From: Thermodesulfobacteriota bacterium
GTDB taxonomy: Bacteria > Desulfobacterota > Thermodesulfobacteria > Thermodesulfobacteriales > Thermodesulfatatoraceae
DNA: 21,119 nucleotides
Assembly: GCA_013154385.1 (NCBI GenBank)
Contig: JAADCO010000134.1
Coordinates: forward strand, 1 to 21,119
Reading direction: 5' to 3'
Part shown: positions 1-8,457 of the stretch, piece by piece
Layout of the letters: each line of letters opens with the position of its first letter
Position numbering within the stretch: the first letter of the stretch is position 1
Translations under genes and position numbers: made by a program
Notes under the pieces: generated by a model
What the model was told of the DNA's origin: nothing
What the model saw: only the letters and a program-made list of their open reading frames with translations
Database searches by the model: none

Positions 1-366
1 GGCCGAAAGTGCGTAGGCCAGGGTGAACACCGGACCGAAGAGCCCCAGGGTGATGAGGATGGCGTCCGCCCCGGTCTGGGGCGTGGCCACGAGAAAGGCG
101 AGAGTGGCCGGAAGACCCGCGCCGTGCCGATAGAGGGAGATGGCCACGGGCAGGACCCCGCAGGAGCACAGGGGCAGGGGAAGACCCAGGAGAGCGGCCT
201 TGAAGATGGCCGCCAGCCCCCGGCCCCCGAGATGCTGGCGGAGGCTCTCCTGAGGGAGATAGACGCGCACCACCCCCGCCACGAAGAGACCGATCAGGAA
301 ATACGGGCCGATGTCCGCCAGGAGGAGACAAAGATTCTTGATGAAGAGTGTCACCGACCCCAACAT
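1..366 (-). CDS. SO_0444-type metal efflux permease, N-terminal part (runs off the left edge)
   Basis: This is a membrane permease of the ArsP/DUF318-like group, in the branch usually annotated as SO_0444 family Cu/Zn efflux transporter. Only the first 122 residues are in the window. Hydrophobic segments lie at about residues 12-33, 52-64, 83-96 and 103-120. The hallmark PLCSCGVLP with Cys67 and Cys69 is followed by a region ending TPQTGADAI (95-103), both typical of the family. Export of a metal or metalloid is inferred from the family, and the substrate is unknown. The start is uncertain: ATG at 366 gives MLGSV, while an in-frame ATG at 378 adds MLSQ. Neither has a clear Shine-Dalgarno sequence. 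A sigma-70-like promoter lies just upstream, which favours 366 or a leaderless 378. The gene is divergent from the SDR gene at 451. Confidence 0.85.
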   Translation of the reverse strand, partial: MLGSVTLFIKNLCLLLADIGPYFLIGLFVAGVVRVYLPQESLRQHLGGRGLAAIFKAALLGLPLPLCSCGVLPVAISLYRHGAGLPATLAFLVATPQTGADAILITLGLFGPVFTLAYALSA

Positions 367-387
367 TTGTGATAGCATAGTGCGGAG

Positions 388-417
388 ATTTTAAATGTTT
401 GCCCGCTTGAAGATCAA
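388..417 (-). promoter_or_regulatory. Candidate sigma-70-like promoter of the permease gene
   Basis: Read on the minus strand, a TTGATC -35 box (417-412) is followed after 18 bases by a TAAAAT -10 box (393-388). The latter matches the consensus at five of six positions. Transcription would begin near 381, which places the permease ATG (366 or 378) almost at the 5' end of the message. This is a pattern match only. Confidence 0.4.
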
Positions 418-450
418 GGTCTTTCTACGCGCAGGGATGGGAGGCGGGAT

Positions 451-1368
451 TTGAAACTCTTTATCGCTGGCGGAACCGGGTTCATCGGTCCCCACGTCAT
501 CGAGCGTTTCCTCGAAGATGGTTGGGACGTAAAGGCGCTGGTCAGAAACGAGCGCAAGATCGAGACCCTGCCCGCGGGAGTGGAGATCATCCTCGGAGAC
601 CCCACCCAGCCCGGTCCCTGGCAGGCCAAGGCCTCGGAGTGCCAGGTGGCCGTCAACCTCACCGGAGCCAACATCTTTGCCCGCTGGACCCCGGAATACA
701 AGAAGGAGATCCTTCGCACGCGCCTGGAATCCACCAAGAGGGTGGTGGAGGCTCTGGCCAGCGGAAACGGCCGCATCCTGCTGAACGCCTCTGCCGTGGG
801 ATACTACGGAGCCCACAGGGGGGAGGAGGAAGTGAGCGAGGAGAGCCCCGCAGGCAGCGACTTCCTGGCGGAGGTCTGTCGCGCCTGGGAGGCCGAGGCC
901 CTCACCGGGGAAAAGTTCGGGCTCCGGGTGTGTCTCATGCGGTTCGGCGTGGTCCTGGGCCGCGGCGGAGGCGCGCTCTCCAAGATGCTTCCGGCCTTCA
1001 AGTTCGGGCTGGGAGGACCCATTGGTTCCGGCAAGCAATGGTTCCCGTGGATCCACGTGAAGGACGTGGCGGAAGCCGCCCTCTTCCTCGTCAAGAGGGA
1101 CGACCTGCGCGGGCCCTTCAACTTCGTCTCCCCGGGGATCGTGCGTCAGAAAGAGTTTGCCAAGCTCCTGGGAAAGGCCCTCGGACGTCCGGCCTTCCTC
1201 CCGGTCCCGGCCTTCGTGCTCCATCTCCTCTTCGGAGAGATGGCCCGCGTGGTCACCGGCGGGGTCAAGGCGCGCCCCCGGCGCCTTCTCGAGGCTGGAT
1301 ACCGTTTCCTCTTCCCCGAGGCGCTTGAGGCCCTCAGGGAGATCCTGGGAAAAGACAAAACCGGATAA
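451..1368 (+). CDS. TIGR01777-family SDR oxidoreductase/epimerase-like protein
   Basis: This is an atypical short-chain dehydrogenase/reductase of the TIGR01777 (YfcH, human SDR39U1) family. It is probably a cytosolic NAD(P)-binding protein, and the family substrate is not established. The N-terminal Rossmann glycine motif is GGTGFIG (7-13). The family signature NASAVGYYG, carrying the active-site Tyr region, is at 112-120, and a PWIHVKDVA motif follows in the second half. The length of 305 residues is normal for the family. The start is TTG at 451: GGGAGG at 439-444 sits six bases upstream, and the nearby ATG at 437 is closed by a stop. It lies 17 bases ahead of the phosphofructokinase gene, so the two are probably co-transcribed. 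Confidence 0.88.
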   Translation: MKLFIAGGTGFIGPHVIERFLEDGWDVKALVRNERKIETLPAGVEIILGDPTQPGPWQAKASECQVAVNLTGANIFARWTPEYKKEILRTRLESTKRVVEALASGNGRILLNASAVGYYGAHRGEEEVSEESPAGSDFLAEVCRAWEAEALTGEKFGLRVCLMRFGVVLGRGGGALSKMLPAFKFGLGGPIGSGKQWFPWIHVKDVAEAALFLVKRDDLRGPFNFVSPGIVRQKEFAKLLGKALGRPAFLPVPAFVLHLLFGEMARVVTGGVKARPRRLLEAGYRFLFPEALEALREILGKDKTG

Positions 1369-1385
1369 GGTGAGGAGGTCCGAAA

Positions 1386-2738
1386 ATGGAATCTTGCTAT
1401 CTCGAAATGATTGACGAAATCACCGAGGATTTCGATCTGACCATCGAAAATCTCGGCCCCTGCAAGGTGGACAACCCCTTGCGCAAGGAAGAGCTGTGCT
1501 ACGTGACCGACGAGATGCGCGTGAGTCTGCGCCTCTCCGAGGAATATCTCAAGAAGTGCCTGGCCGAGGGCAAGCTCCCGCCCACGCTCGAAGTAGCCGG
1601 ACCTCGCCCCAAGATCTACTTCGACCCCTCGAAGACCAGGGCCGCCATCGTGACCTGCGGAGGACTCTGCCCGGGGATAAACGACGTCATCCGGTCCATC
1701 GTCTTCACCCTCTACTATTCCTACCGCATCCGGCACATCTTCGGCATTCGCTACGGGCTCCAGGGGTTCATCCCCAAGTACGGCCACGAGATACTCGAGC
1801 TCACCCCGGAGGTGGTCTCAAACATCCACGAACTGGGGGGCACGATCCTCGGCACCTCGAGAGGGCACCAGCCCATTGACGAGATCGTGGACGCCCTCGA
1901 ACGCCTGAACGTCCAGTTGCTCTTCATGATCGGCGGAGACGGGACCTTCCGCGCGGCCAACAAGATCAAGGAGGAGATCGCCCGCCGCCAGCTCAAGATC
2001 TCCGTGGTCGCGGTGCCCAAGACCATTGACAACGACATCTACTTCATCTCGAAGACGTTTGGCTTCGACACCGCGGTGGAAATGGCCTGTCAGGCCATCA
2101 GGTGCGCCCACACCGAGGCCATCGCCGTGCCCAACGGCATCGGGCTGGTGAAGGTCATGGGGCGCTACTCGGGCTTCATCGCCGCAGCCGCCACTCTCGC
2201 GCGCAAAGAGGTAAACTTCTGCCTCATCCCCGAGGACGACTTCGACCTCGAAGGCCCCTACGGGCTGCTTGCCGCCCTGGAAAAGCGGCTGGCCGAAAGG
2301 AGGCACGCGGTCATCGTGGTGGCCGAGGGCGCCGGGCAGAAATACGTCCAACCGGAAAAACCCGAATACGACCCCTCCGGGAACCTCAAGCTCGGCGACA
2401 TCGGCAAGTTCCTGAGGGACCGCATCAAGGAGTACTTCACCAGCAAGGGGATAGAGATCTACATGCGCTACATTGACCCGAGCTACATCATCCGCAGTGT
2501 TCCGGCCATCGTGGACGACCGCATCTATTGCGGCTTCCTCGGGCAGTACGCCGTCCACGCGGGCATGGCCGGAAAGACCGGACTGATGGTGAGCTATCTC
2601 AACGACCGCTACGTTCACGTGCCCCTTTCAGCGGCCATCAAGAAACGCAAGCGCATCAACCTGAGAAGCCGCTTCTGGCAGTCCGTGCTCGAATCCACCG
2701 GACAACCACCCCTCAAAAACCCGGAAGGAGGACGCTGA
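1386..2738 (+). CDS. pfkA: 6-phosphofructokinase, plant/trypanosome-type, probably ATP-dependent
   Basis: The enzyme phosphorylates fructose 6-phosphate to fructose 1,6-bisphosphate in glycolysis. At 450 residues it is longer than the E. coli PfkA type (about 320). It carries an N-terminal extension of about 80 residues before the GGLCPG nucleotide loop (92-97). The donor motif is GGDGT (183-187), with Gly where PPi-dependent enzymes have Asp, so ATP is the expected donor. The catalytic loop PKTIDND (211-217) has Lys212 where bacterial ATP enzymes have Gly. The same combination of GGDGT and PKTIDND is known in trypanosome and plant-type ATP-PFKs. The ATG at 1386 is preceded by GAGGAGG. The stop overlaps the manC start by one base (TGATG), which points to an operon. 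Donor choice should be measured, because lysine at 212 also occurs in PPi enzymes. Confidence 0.9.
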   Translation: MESCYLEMIDEITEDFDLTIENLGPCKVDNPLRKEELCYVTDEMRVSLRLSEEYLKKCLAEGKLPPTLEVAGPRPKIYFDPSKTRAAIVTCGGLCPGINDVIRSIVFTLYYSYRIRHIFGIRYGLQGFIPKYGHEILELTPEVVSNIHELGGTILGTSRGHQPIDEIVDALERLNVQLLFMIGGDGTFRAANKIKEEIARRQLKISVVAVPKTIDNDIYFISKTFGFDTAVEMACQAIRCAHTEAIAVPNGIGLVKVMGRYSGFIAAAATLARKEVNFCLIPEDDFDLEGPYGLLAALEKRLAERRHAVIVVAEGAGQKYVQPEKPEYDPSGNLKLGDIGKFLRDRIKEYFTSKGIEIYMRYIDPSYIIRSVPAIVDDRIYCGFLGQYAVHAGMAGKTGLMVSYLNDRYVHVPLSAAIKKRKRINLRSRFWQSVLESTGQPPLKNPEGGR

Positions 2739-4129
2739 TGAAAGGCATCATCCTTGCTGGCGGCTCCGGAACGCGCCTCTGGCCCTCTTCGCGCAAGGCG
2801 TATCCCAAACAGTTCCTCAAGCTCAACGGAGACCGCTCCCTCATTCAGCAAACCGCCGACCGGCTCCTCAAGTTCCTCGCCCCGGAGGACCTCATCATCA
2901 TCACCGGGGAGGACTACAAGTTCCACGTGATGGACCATCTGTCCGAGATAGAGGGCTTCCATCTGCTCTGCGAGCCCTGCGGGCGCAACACGGCCCCGGC
3001 CATTGCCTACGGTCTGCGCTACGCCGCCGAGGTCCTCAAGTGTGCGCCGGAGGAGACCTTCCTCATCTGCCCCTCGGACCATCTCATCCAGCCGGACGAA
3101 GAGTTCGCCCGTTGCGTGCAGGCCGCGGAAGAGGTGGCCAACCAGGGGTTCCTGGTCACCTTCGGGGTCAAACCGCATCGTCCGGAAACGGGCTACGGAT
3201 ACATCAAGCGTGGCGAACCCCTGGAGACCTCCATCGAGGCCTATCGGGTGGACCGGTTCACCGAGAAGCCGGACCTCGAGACCGCCAAGGCCTATCTCGC
3301 CGAGGGCGGCTATTACTGGAACGCGGGCATCTTCCTCTTCTCGCGCCAGACCTTCGAGGAGGAGCTCGCCCAGCACGCCCCGGAGATCCACGAGCTCTAC
3401 ACCCGGGGCTTTTCCGCGATGACCGAGCAGTTTGCGAAGATGCCCGACATCTCCGTGGACTACGCCCTCATGGAGCGCTCGGCGCGCGTGGCCACCGTGC
3501 CCCTTTCGTTGCAGTGGAACGACATCGGCTCCTGGGACGCCCTCTTCGACATCCTCGACAAGGACGAAAACGGAAACGTCACCCAGGGCCGGGTGATCAC
3601 CATGGAAACGAAGAACTCCCTCGTCCTCGGCCAGCGCCGACTCATCTCGACCATCGGCCTGGAGGACTGCCTGGTCATAGACACGCCCGACGCCCTGCTC
3701 ATCGTCAAGCGCGGCGAGACCCAGAAGGTCAACCAGCTCGTCAAGGAGCTCAAGGCGCGGGGGTATCCGGAAGCCGTGGAACACGTGACCACCTATCGCC
3801 CCTGGGGCAGCTACACCGTGCTCGAAGAGGGCCCGCGCTACAAGATCAAGCGCATCGTGGTCAAACCCGGCGCGCGGCTCAGCCTTCAGCTCCACTACCA
3901 TCGCTCCGAGCACTGGGTCGTGGTGCGGGGCACGGCCAAGGTGCTCATCGGCGACGAGGAGAGGTTCCTGCACGAGAACGAGTCCGCCTACGTGCCCAAG
4001 TCCACCAAGCACCGTCTGGAGAATCCGGGAAAGATCCCGCTCGAGATAATCGAGGTGCAGAACGGAGAGTATCTCGGAGAAGACGACATCGTGCGCTTCG
4101 AGGACGTCTACGGCCGCGACAAGGACTAG
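2738..4129 (+). CDS. manC: Bifunctional mannose-1-phosphate guanylyltransferase / mannose-6-phosphate isomerase
   Basis: This enzyme makes GDP-mannose from mannose 1-phosphate and GTP, and also interconverts fructose 6-phosphate and mannose 6-phosphate. GDP-mannose feeds surface polysaccharide synthesis. The nucleotidyltransferase domain (about 1-340) has GGSGTRLWP (8-16), the FTEKPD motif and YYWNAGIFLF. The type II isomerase cupin domain (about 354-463) has the metal-binding QLHYHRSEHW (384-393) followed by VVVRGTAKV. The length of 463 residues fits the AlgA/ManC family. The ATG at 2738 overlaps the preceding stop and is served by GGAAGGAGG at 2723-2731. Sharing an operon with phosphofructokinase is notable, since both enzymes use fructose 6-phosphate. 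The gene is convergent with the hydrolase gene, and the stop codons share the sequence CTAG. Confidence 0.95.
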   Translation: MKGIILAGGSGTRLWPSSRKAYPKQFLKLNGDRSLIQQTADRLLKFLAPEDLIIITGEDYKFHVMDHLSEIEGFHLLCEPCGRNTAPAIAYGLRYAAEVLKCAPEETFLICPSDHLIQPDEEFARCVQAAEEVANQGFLVTFGVKPHRPETGYGYIKRGEPLETSIEAYRVDRFTEKPDLETAKAYLAEGGYYWNAGIFLFSRQTFEEELAQHAPEIHELYTRGFSAMTEQFAKMPDISVDYALMERSARVATVPLSLQWNDIGSWDALFDILDKDENGNVTQGRVITMETKNSLVLGQRRLISTIGLEDCLVIDTPDALLIVKRGETQKVNQLVKELKARGYPEAVEHVTTYRPWGSYTVLEEGPRYKIKRIVVKPGARLSLQLHYHRSEHWVVVRGTAKVLIGDEERFLHENESAYVPKSTKHRLENPGKIPLEIIEVQNGEYLGEDDIVRFEDVYGRDKD

Positions 4130-4932
4130 GGCTTTACGGCCCGCGCCCAATCATCCCGCAGGGAAAGGCCCAGGGGATAGGAAAGGTCGTGTTTCAGGCC
4201 GTCGTAGGCCAGGGCCACGGCCTCTGAGGGATAGCGCAGGGCGAGGAAGTCCTCGAGCCTGAAGGGCGGCCAGTTCTGATGGGAAAAGTGGGTGAGGAAG
4301 ACCTCCCGGGCCACCTGCAAGCCGAGCTCCACGGCTTCACCCACGTTGTTGTGGTTCCGGGCCTCGGTGCCCGGCGGATAGGTGGCGTCCACCACCGCGA
4401 GACTCGGCCGACGGTCCTGCAAGAAGCGCAGACTCTCTGCGGGAAGCCCCTTGGTGTCCCAGAGGAGCGCTACGGAGTGCCCGCTTGTGTCGTCCTCCAC
4501 CAGATAGCCCCAGGTGGGCACGGAATGGCGAAGCGGGAGGGACCAGAGGCGAAACGGCCCCCATCTCTCCTCGGAAAAGGGCTCCTTCCTGAGGGGCACC
4601 AGGCCCTTTTTCAGGAACTCGCCTGCCCTCTCCGGCTCCGGGCACATCAGAGGCAACGGGCGCGGCGTCCAGCTCAGGCGGGGAAGGCCCGTCCAGTGAT
4701 CCGCGTGCCAGTGGGTTAAGGCCACGCCCTGCAACCGGACGTCTTCCAGATGGCGGTTGACGTCCGTGCCCGCGTCCACGAGGAGGCCCTCGTTCTCCTC
4801 GTTCAGGAGGAGCAGAGAAGTGGGGTAACGGCGCAGGGACGGGTTTTGGCGCGCGATCTCGCAGTGCCCGCAGGAACAGGAGAGGCACGGGATACCTTCC
4901 GAGCCGCCCGTGCCCAAGAAGTGCAGTCTCAA
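4126..4932 (-). CDS. PhnP-like metallo-beta-lactamase-fold hydrolase
   Basis: This is a metallo-beta-lactamase-fold hydrolase resembling PhnP, the cyclic phosphodiesterase of phosphonate metabolism. No other phosphonate genes are near, so its substrate here is unknown. The N-terminus GTGGSEGIP is followed by a four-Cys cluster (Cys16, 19, 21, 24) like the structural zinc site of PhnP. The metal motif HWHADH is at 74-79. Later ligand candidates are His in PLRHSVPTW, Asp in LLWDTKG and His in FLTHFSHQN. The length is 268 residues. I chose the TTG at 4932 because GGGAGGAG lies five bases upstream and it gives the family-like MRLHFLGTGG start. An in-frame ATG at 4965 would add 11 residues but has no ribosome binding site. 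It is the last gene of the minus-strand cluster. Confidence 0.85.
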   Translation of the reverse strand: MRLHFLGTGGSEGIPCLSCSCGHCEIARQNPSLRRYPTSLLLLNEENEGLLVDAGTDVNRHLEDVRLQGVALTHWHADHWTGLPRLSWTPRPLPLMCPEPERAGEFLKKGLVPLRKEPFSEERWGPFRLWSLPLRHSVPTWGYLVEDDTSGHSVALLWDTKGLPAESLRFLQDRRPSLAVVDATYPPGTEARNHNNVGEAVELGLQVAREVFLTHFSHQNWPPFRLEDFLALRYPSEAVALAYDGLKHDLSYPLGLSLRDDWARAVKP

Positions 4933-5009
4933 GCTCTCCTCCCGTGCAAAATCTCCGTCTGACATAACAGATTTTGGGGCTCTTGGCTCCCCTCGAGAGG
5001 GAAAAACGC

Positions 5010-8000
5010 TCAGGTGAGCTTCACGCTGACGATCTTGGAGACGCCCTTCTCCTCCATGGTGACGCCGAAGAGGGCGTGGGCCACCTCCATCACCCTCTTG
5101 TTGTGGGTGACCAGAATGATCTGGGAGTGCTTGACCAGCTCCTGGAGGAGATGGTTGAAGCGTTCCGTGTTGGCCTCGTCCAGCGGGGCGTCCACCTCGT
5201 CGAGCACGCAGAACGGACCGGGTTTCACCAGGTAGAAGGCGCACAGCACCGCCAGGGCGGTGAGGGCCTTCTCGCCTCCGGAGAGCATGGCCAGGTGCCT
5301 GATCGGCTTTCCCGGCAGGCGCACGAGGAGGTCGAGACCGGCTTCGAGCGGATCGTCGGCCTCGGTGAAGCGCAGCTCCGCGTGCCCTCCGGGAAAGAGC
5401 AGGGGAAAGACCAGGGCGAGCTTTTCGTTGGCGGCCTTGAGGGCCTCGCGCAGCCTCTCGCGGCAGGTCTGGTTGATCTGCTTCACCGCCGCGGCCAGGT
5501 CGTCCAGGGCCTTCTCGAGATCGGCCTTCTGCTCGAGGAGGAAACGATGCCTCTCGCGCACCTTCTCGAGCTCCTCAATCGCCGCCAGGTTGACCACGCC
5601 GAAGGCGGAAAGCTCCTGTTTCCGCTCCTTGAGGCGCTTTTCGAGCTCCGGCAGGGGATACGACACGGGCTCCTCGTCCAGGGGAAGGGTGGCGGAAAAC
5701 CTCTCTTCCGCCTGATCGGAGAGATGCCGCAGGGTGAGCTCGAGCTCCGCCAGATCCACCTCCAGGCGATGGATCTTCCTTTCCCGGCGGGAGATCTCGC
5801 CCTCGAGCTCTTCCAGGCGCGCGAGCAAACCCCGCAGTTCGCCCTCCAGGCGCTGGTACTCCTCCCGCTTGCGGTCAAGCTCCTCCCGCTGGCGGCTGAG
5901 CTCCTCTTTCTCTCTCTCGAGCTCTTCCCTCAGGGCGGTGAGCTTCTCCTTGAAGCGCTTCCATCTTTCCTGAAGCTCCTGCTGCTTCAGCCTGAGCCTT
6001 TCCACCTCCTGAGCCAGGCGCTTCTCTTCCTTGAGGAGCCTCTCCTCTTCCTTCAGCGCCCGCTTGAGCCTCTCCCTGGTGGCGGAAACGGAAAGCTCAA
6101 GGGCCCTCACCTCGGCCAGGGCGGCCTTTATCTCCTTTTCGCGCAGGCGCAGCTCGTCTTCCAGGCGCCGGAGACGGGGGCTCAGCTCTTCGAGACGACG
6201 CCTCAGGCCCCGAAGCTCCTCGTCCAGGGTTGAAAGGCGCTTCTTGAGACCTTCTTCCCTGCTCGCCAGGTCCTGCTCCTTCTCCTGCAGGAACTCCTCT
6301 TTCTGGTGCAACCTCTCCTCTTCGAGCCCTAGGCGGGAGAGCCGCTCGCTCACCGCCTTGAGAGCCCGTTCGAGCTCCTTCTCCCTCTTTGAGACCTGCT
6401 TCTGTCGGTCCCTGAGCTCCGCAAGCCTTTCCTCGAGGGCGCGCAGGGCCTCCTCCTTTTCGCGGAGCTCGCCCTTCACGCGCGCAAGCTCCTCCTCTTT
6501 GGCCTCCAGCTCGCGGCGCTTGCTCAAGAGCGCAGGGGTCCCCTCCCCGCGGAGGTGCACCAGGCCGTCGGGCTCCGCGAGGTGCCCCTCCTCGGTGACC
6601 ACCCGACCCGCCGGGCGGAGGGGGAGCCGGTCGGCAAGCTCGAGACCGGAGACCCTGCGCCGCAAGAACTCGGCGGGATCGTCACCGAAGAAGAGATAGG
6701 CCGAAAGGCGCGCACCGGTGAGCAGGGAGAGGGCCTTCTCGCGGTCTCCCTCCTCGGGGATCCAGAGGGCTTCGAGTAGCTCGGGGAAGGCGAGTTCTGC
6801 CAGGTGCTCCTCCTCCGGCGCCAGGCGCACGACCTCAAAGAGCGGCCGAACGTCTATCTTGGCCTGCTCAAGGACCCCGATGGCTTCGGACTTCTTCCTC
6901 TCGGAGAAGAGGGACTTGAGCCAGCGGATCTCCTCGGAGAGCTCCTTGGCCCTCAGGCGCAGAAGCCGCACGTCTTCCTGATGGGCGGAAACCTCCGCCT
7001 GGGTCTCTTCGAGGGAGGCCGAAAGGTTGCGCTTTTCCTCCTGCAGGGCCTGCTTTTCCCGGAGGAGGGCCTCCTTCTCGCGCGCCAGGTGGTCCCTTTG
7101 TTCCGCCAGGGCGGCGCGCTTTCGGGAAAGGGCCTCCTTCTCGGCCTCTATCTTTTCCCTTTCCGCGCGCAGGCGCGCTAGCTCCTCTTCGAGGCGCTTC
7201 TTTTCCTGCTCCCGGTTCCGCTCGGCGTGCCTGAGCGAGATCAGCTCGTCCTTGAGGGCCTTGACCTCGGCCTCAAGCGCCTTCTTGCCCTCGAAGAGGG
7301 CCCGGTTGGCCTCCTTCCGCTCCCGGACTTCTTTTTCCTTGCGCGCGATCTCGGCCTCGGCCTCCTCGCGCTCCTCCCTCACCTCCGCCAGCCTGTTCTT
7401 CAGGGCCTTCAGGCGCTCCAGATGACCGGAGAGCTGGCCTTCGAGCTGGGCGAGCTGGCGGGCGAGCTGCGCCTCTTCCTGGAGGAGCTTCCGGAACTCC
7501 TCTTCCTTCTTTTCGAGGAGGGCCTCCCTTTCGCGCAGGCGTCCTTCGATCTCCTCGATGGCCTCCCTCAGGAGCTCGAGGCGGGCCTGCCTTTCGTCCC
7601 GCTCGGGGAGGAGACGGTCCCTCTCGGCGGAAAGACGCGAGAGCTCCTCCCTCAAGGCGGTGAGCTTCTCCTCGCGGTCCCGACGCTTCTCCCGCGCCTG
7701 GAGGAAGAGCCGGTTGAGGCGCGTGAGCTCGAGATCGCGCACCTCCTCCTGGAGCTTCAGGAAGGCGCGGGCCTTTTCCGCCTGCTCTTCGAGCTCCCGC
7801 AGGCGCCCTTCCACCTCCACGAGGATGTCCCGGACGCGCGCCAGGTTCTCCCGACTGCGGGCGATCTGGCGCTCGGTCTCCTCGCGCTTGAGCTTGTAGC
7901 GGGCAATACCCGCGAGCTCCTCCAGGAACCGGCGCCTCTCCCGCGGAGACTGCTCGACGAACTGCCCCACCTGCCCCTGATCTATGATGCCGTAGCCGCG

Positions 8001-8411
8001 CGCATGGGCCCCGGTGTCCAGGAAAAGGTAGACGATGTCCTTCAGGCGGCAGGCCCGGTTGTTGATGAAGAACTCGCTCGTGCCGTCGCGATAGAGACGG
8101 CGCATCACCGAGATCTCCGGCTGGTCGGCGAACTTGGGCAGACGGTCGCCCTCTTCGTTCTCGAGGACCAGGCACACCTCGGCGAACTCCGGACGATAGC
8201 CGTTTTCCCCGGCGAAGATGAGGTCCGTCATCTCCCGCACGCGCAGGAGACGCGGGTTCTGTTCCCCCAGGATCCAGCGCAGGGCGTCCACGATGTTGCT
8301 CTTCCCGGAACCGTTGGGCCCCACGATGGCGGAGATGCCCGGGGGAAAGGGAAGGACCACGCGCTGGGGGAAGGACTTGAAGCCGTAGATCTCTAAGCGC
8401 TTGATTCGCAT
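5010..8411 (-). CDS. smc: Chromosome segregation/condensation ATPase SMC
   Basis: SMC dimers entrap and fold DNA, acting with the ScpA and ScpB subunits, which are not encoded in this window. The N-terminal head has Walker A GPNGSGKS (31-38). Two long Lys/Glu/Arg-rich coiled-coil arms span about 165-500 and 640-1000. A central hinge region lies between about 505 and 640. The C-terminal head has the ABC signature LSGGEK (from 1043) and Walker B FCVLDEVDAPLD (from 1067), ending with the LVTHNK switch region. At 1133 residues it is slightly shorter than typical bacterial SMC (about 1170-1190), and the hinge looks shortened or divergent. The ATG at 8411 gives the canonical MRIKRLEIYGFKSF start, although no strong ribosome binding site is visible. 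It lies 46 bases after nadD. Confidence 0.97.
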   Translation of the reverse strand: MRIKRLEIYGFKSFPQRVVLPFPPGISAIVGPNGSGKSNIVDALRWILGEQNPRLLRVREMTDLIFAGENGYRPEFAEVCLVLENEEGDRLPKFADQPEISVMRRLYRDGTSEFFINNRACRLKDIVYLFLDTGAHARGYGIIDQGQVGQFVEQSPRERRRFLEELAGIARYKLKREETERQIARSRENLARVRDILVEVEGRLRELEEQAEKARAFLKLQEEVRDLELTRLNRLFLQAREKRRDREEKLTALREELSRLSAERDRLLPERDERQARLELLREAIEEIEGRLREREALLEKKEEEFRKLLQEEAQLARQLAQLEGQLSGHLERLKALKNRLAEVREEREEAEAEIARKEKEVRERKEANRALFEGKKALEAEVKALKDELISLRHAERNREQEKKRLEEELARLRAEREKIEAEKEALSRKRAALAEQRDHLAREKEALLREKQALQEEKRNLSASLEETQAEVSAHQEDVRLLRLRAKELSEEIRWLKSLFSERKKSEAIGVLEQAKIDVRPLFEVVRLAPEEEHLAELAFPELLEALWIPEEGDREKALSLLTGARLSAYLFFGDDPAEFLRRRVSGLELADRLPLRPAGRVVTEEGHLAEPDGLVHLRGEGTPALLSKRRELEAKEEELARVKGELREKEEALRALEERLAELRDRQKQVSKREKELERALKAVSERLSRLGLEEERLHQKEEFLQEKEQDLASREEGLKKRLSTLDEELRGLRRRLEELSPRLRRLEDELRLREKEIKAALAEVRALELSVSATRERLKRALKEEERLLKEEKRLAQEVERLRLKQQELQERWKRFKEKLTALREELEREKEELSRQREELDRKREEYQRLEGELRGLLARLEELEGEISRRERKIHRLEVDLAELELTLRHLSDQAEERFSATLPLDEEPVSYPLPELEKRLKERKQELSAFGVVNLAAIEELEKVRERHRFLLEQKADLEKALDDLAAAVKQINQTCRERLREALKAANEKLALVFPLLFPGGHAELRFTEADDPLEAGLDLLVRLPGKPIRHLAMLSGGEKALTALAVLCAFYLVKPGPFCVLDEVDAPLDEANTERFNHLLQELVKHSQIILVTHNKRVMEVAHALFGVTMEEKGVSKIVSVKLT

Positions 8412-8457
8412 CCGGCGAAAAATTTACCCAAACCGGGGTCCTCGGCAACAGAAAAAA

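Noticed and set aside
391..1224. Long minus-strand open frame opposite the SDR gene
   Set aside because: It mirrors the codon structure of the plus-strand TIGR01777 gene, has no recognisable domain, and the plus-strand product has clear motifs.
2615..4150. 511-codon minus-strand open frame opposite manC
   Set aside because: It is a GC-rich shadow of manC, whose motifs and ribosome binding site are unambiguous.
4933..5244. Upstream extension of the PhnP-like frame into smc
   Set aside because: The open frame extends, but it would overlap smc and lacks family similarity; the protein family begins at the MRLHFLGTGG segment.
4974..8396. Long plus-strand open frames opposite smc
   Set aside because: They arise from the repetitive Lys/Glu coiled-coil codons of smc read on the other strand; the compositions are Leu/Glu or Ser/Arg repeats without domains.
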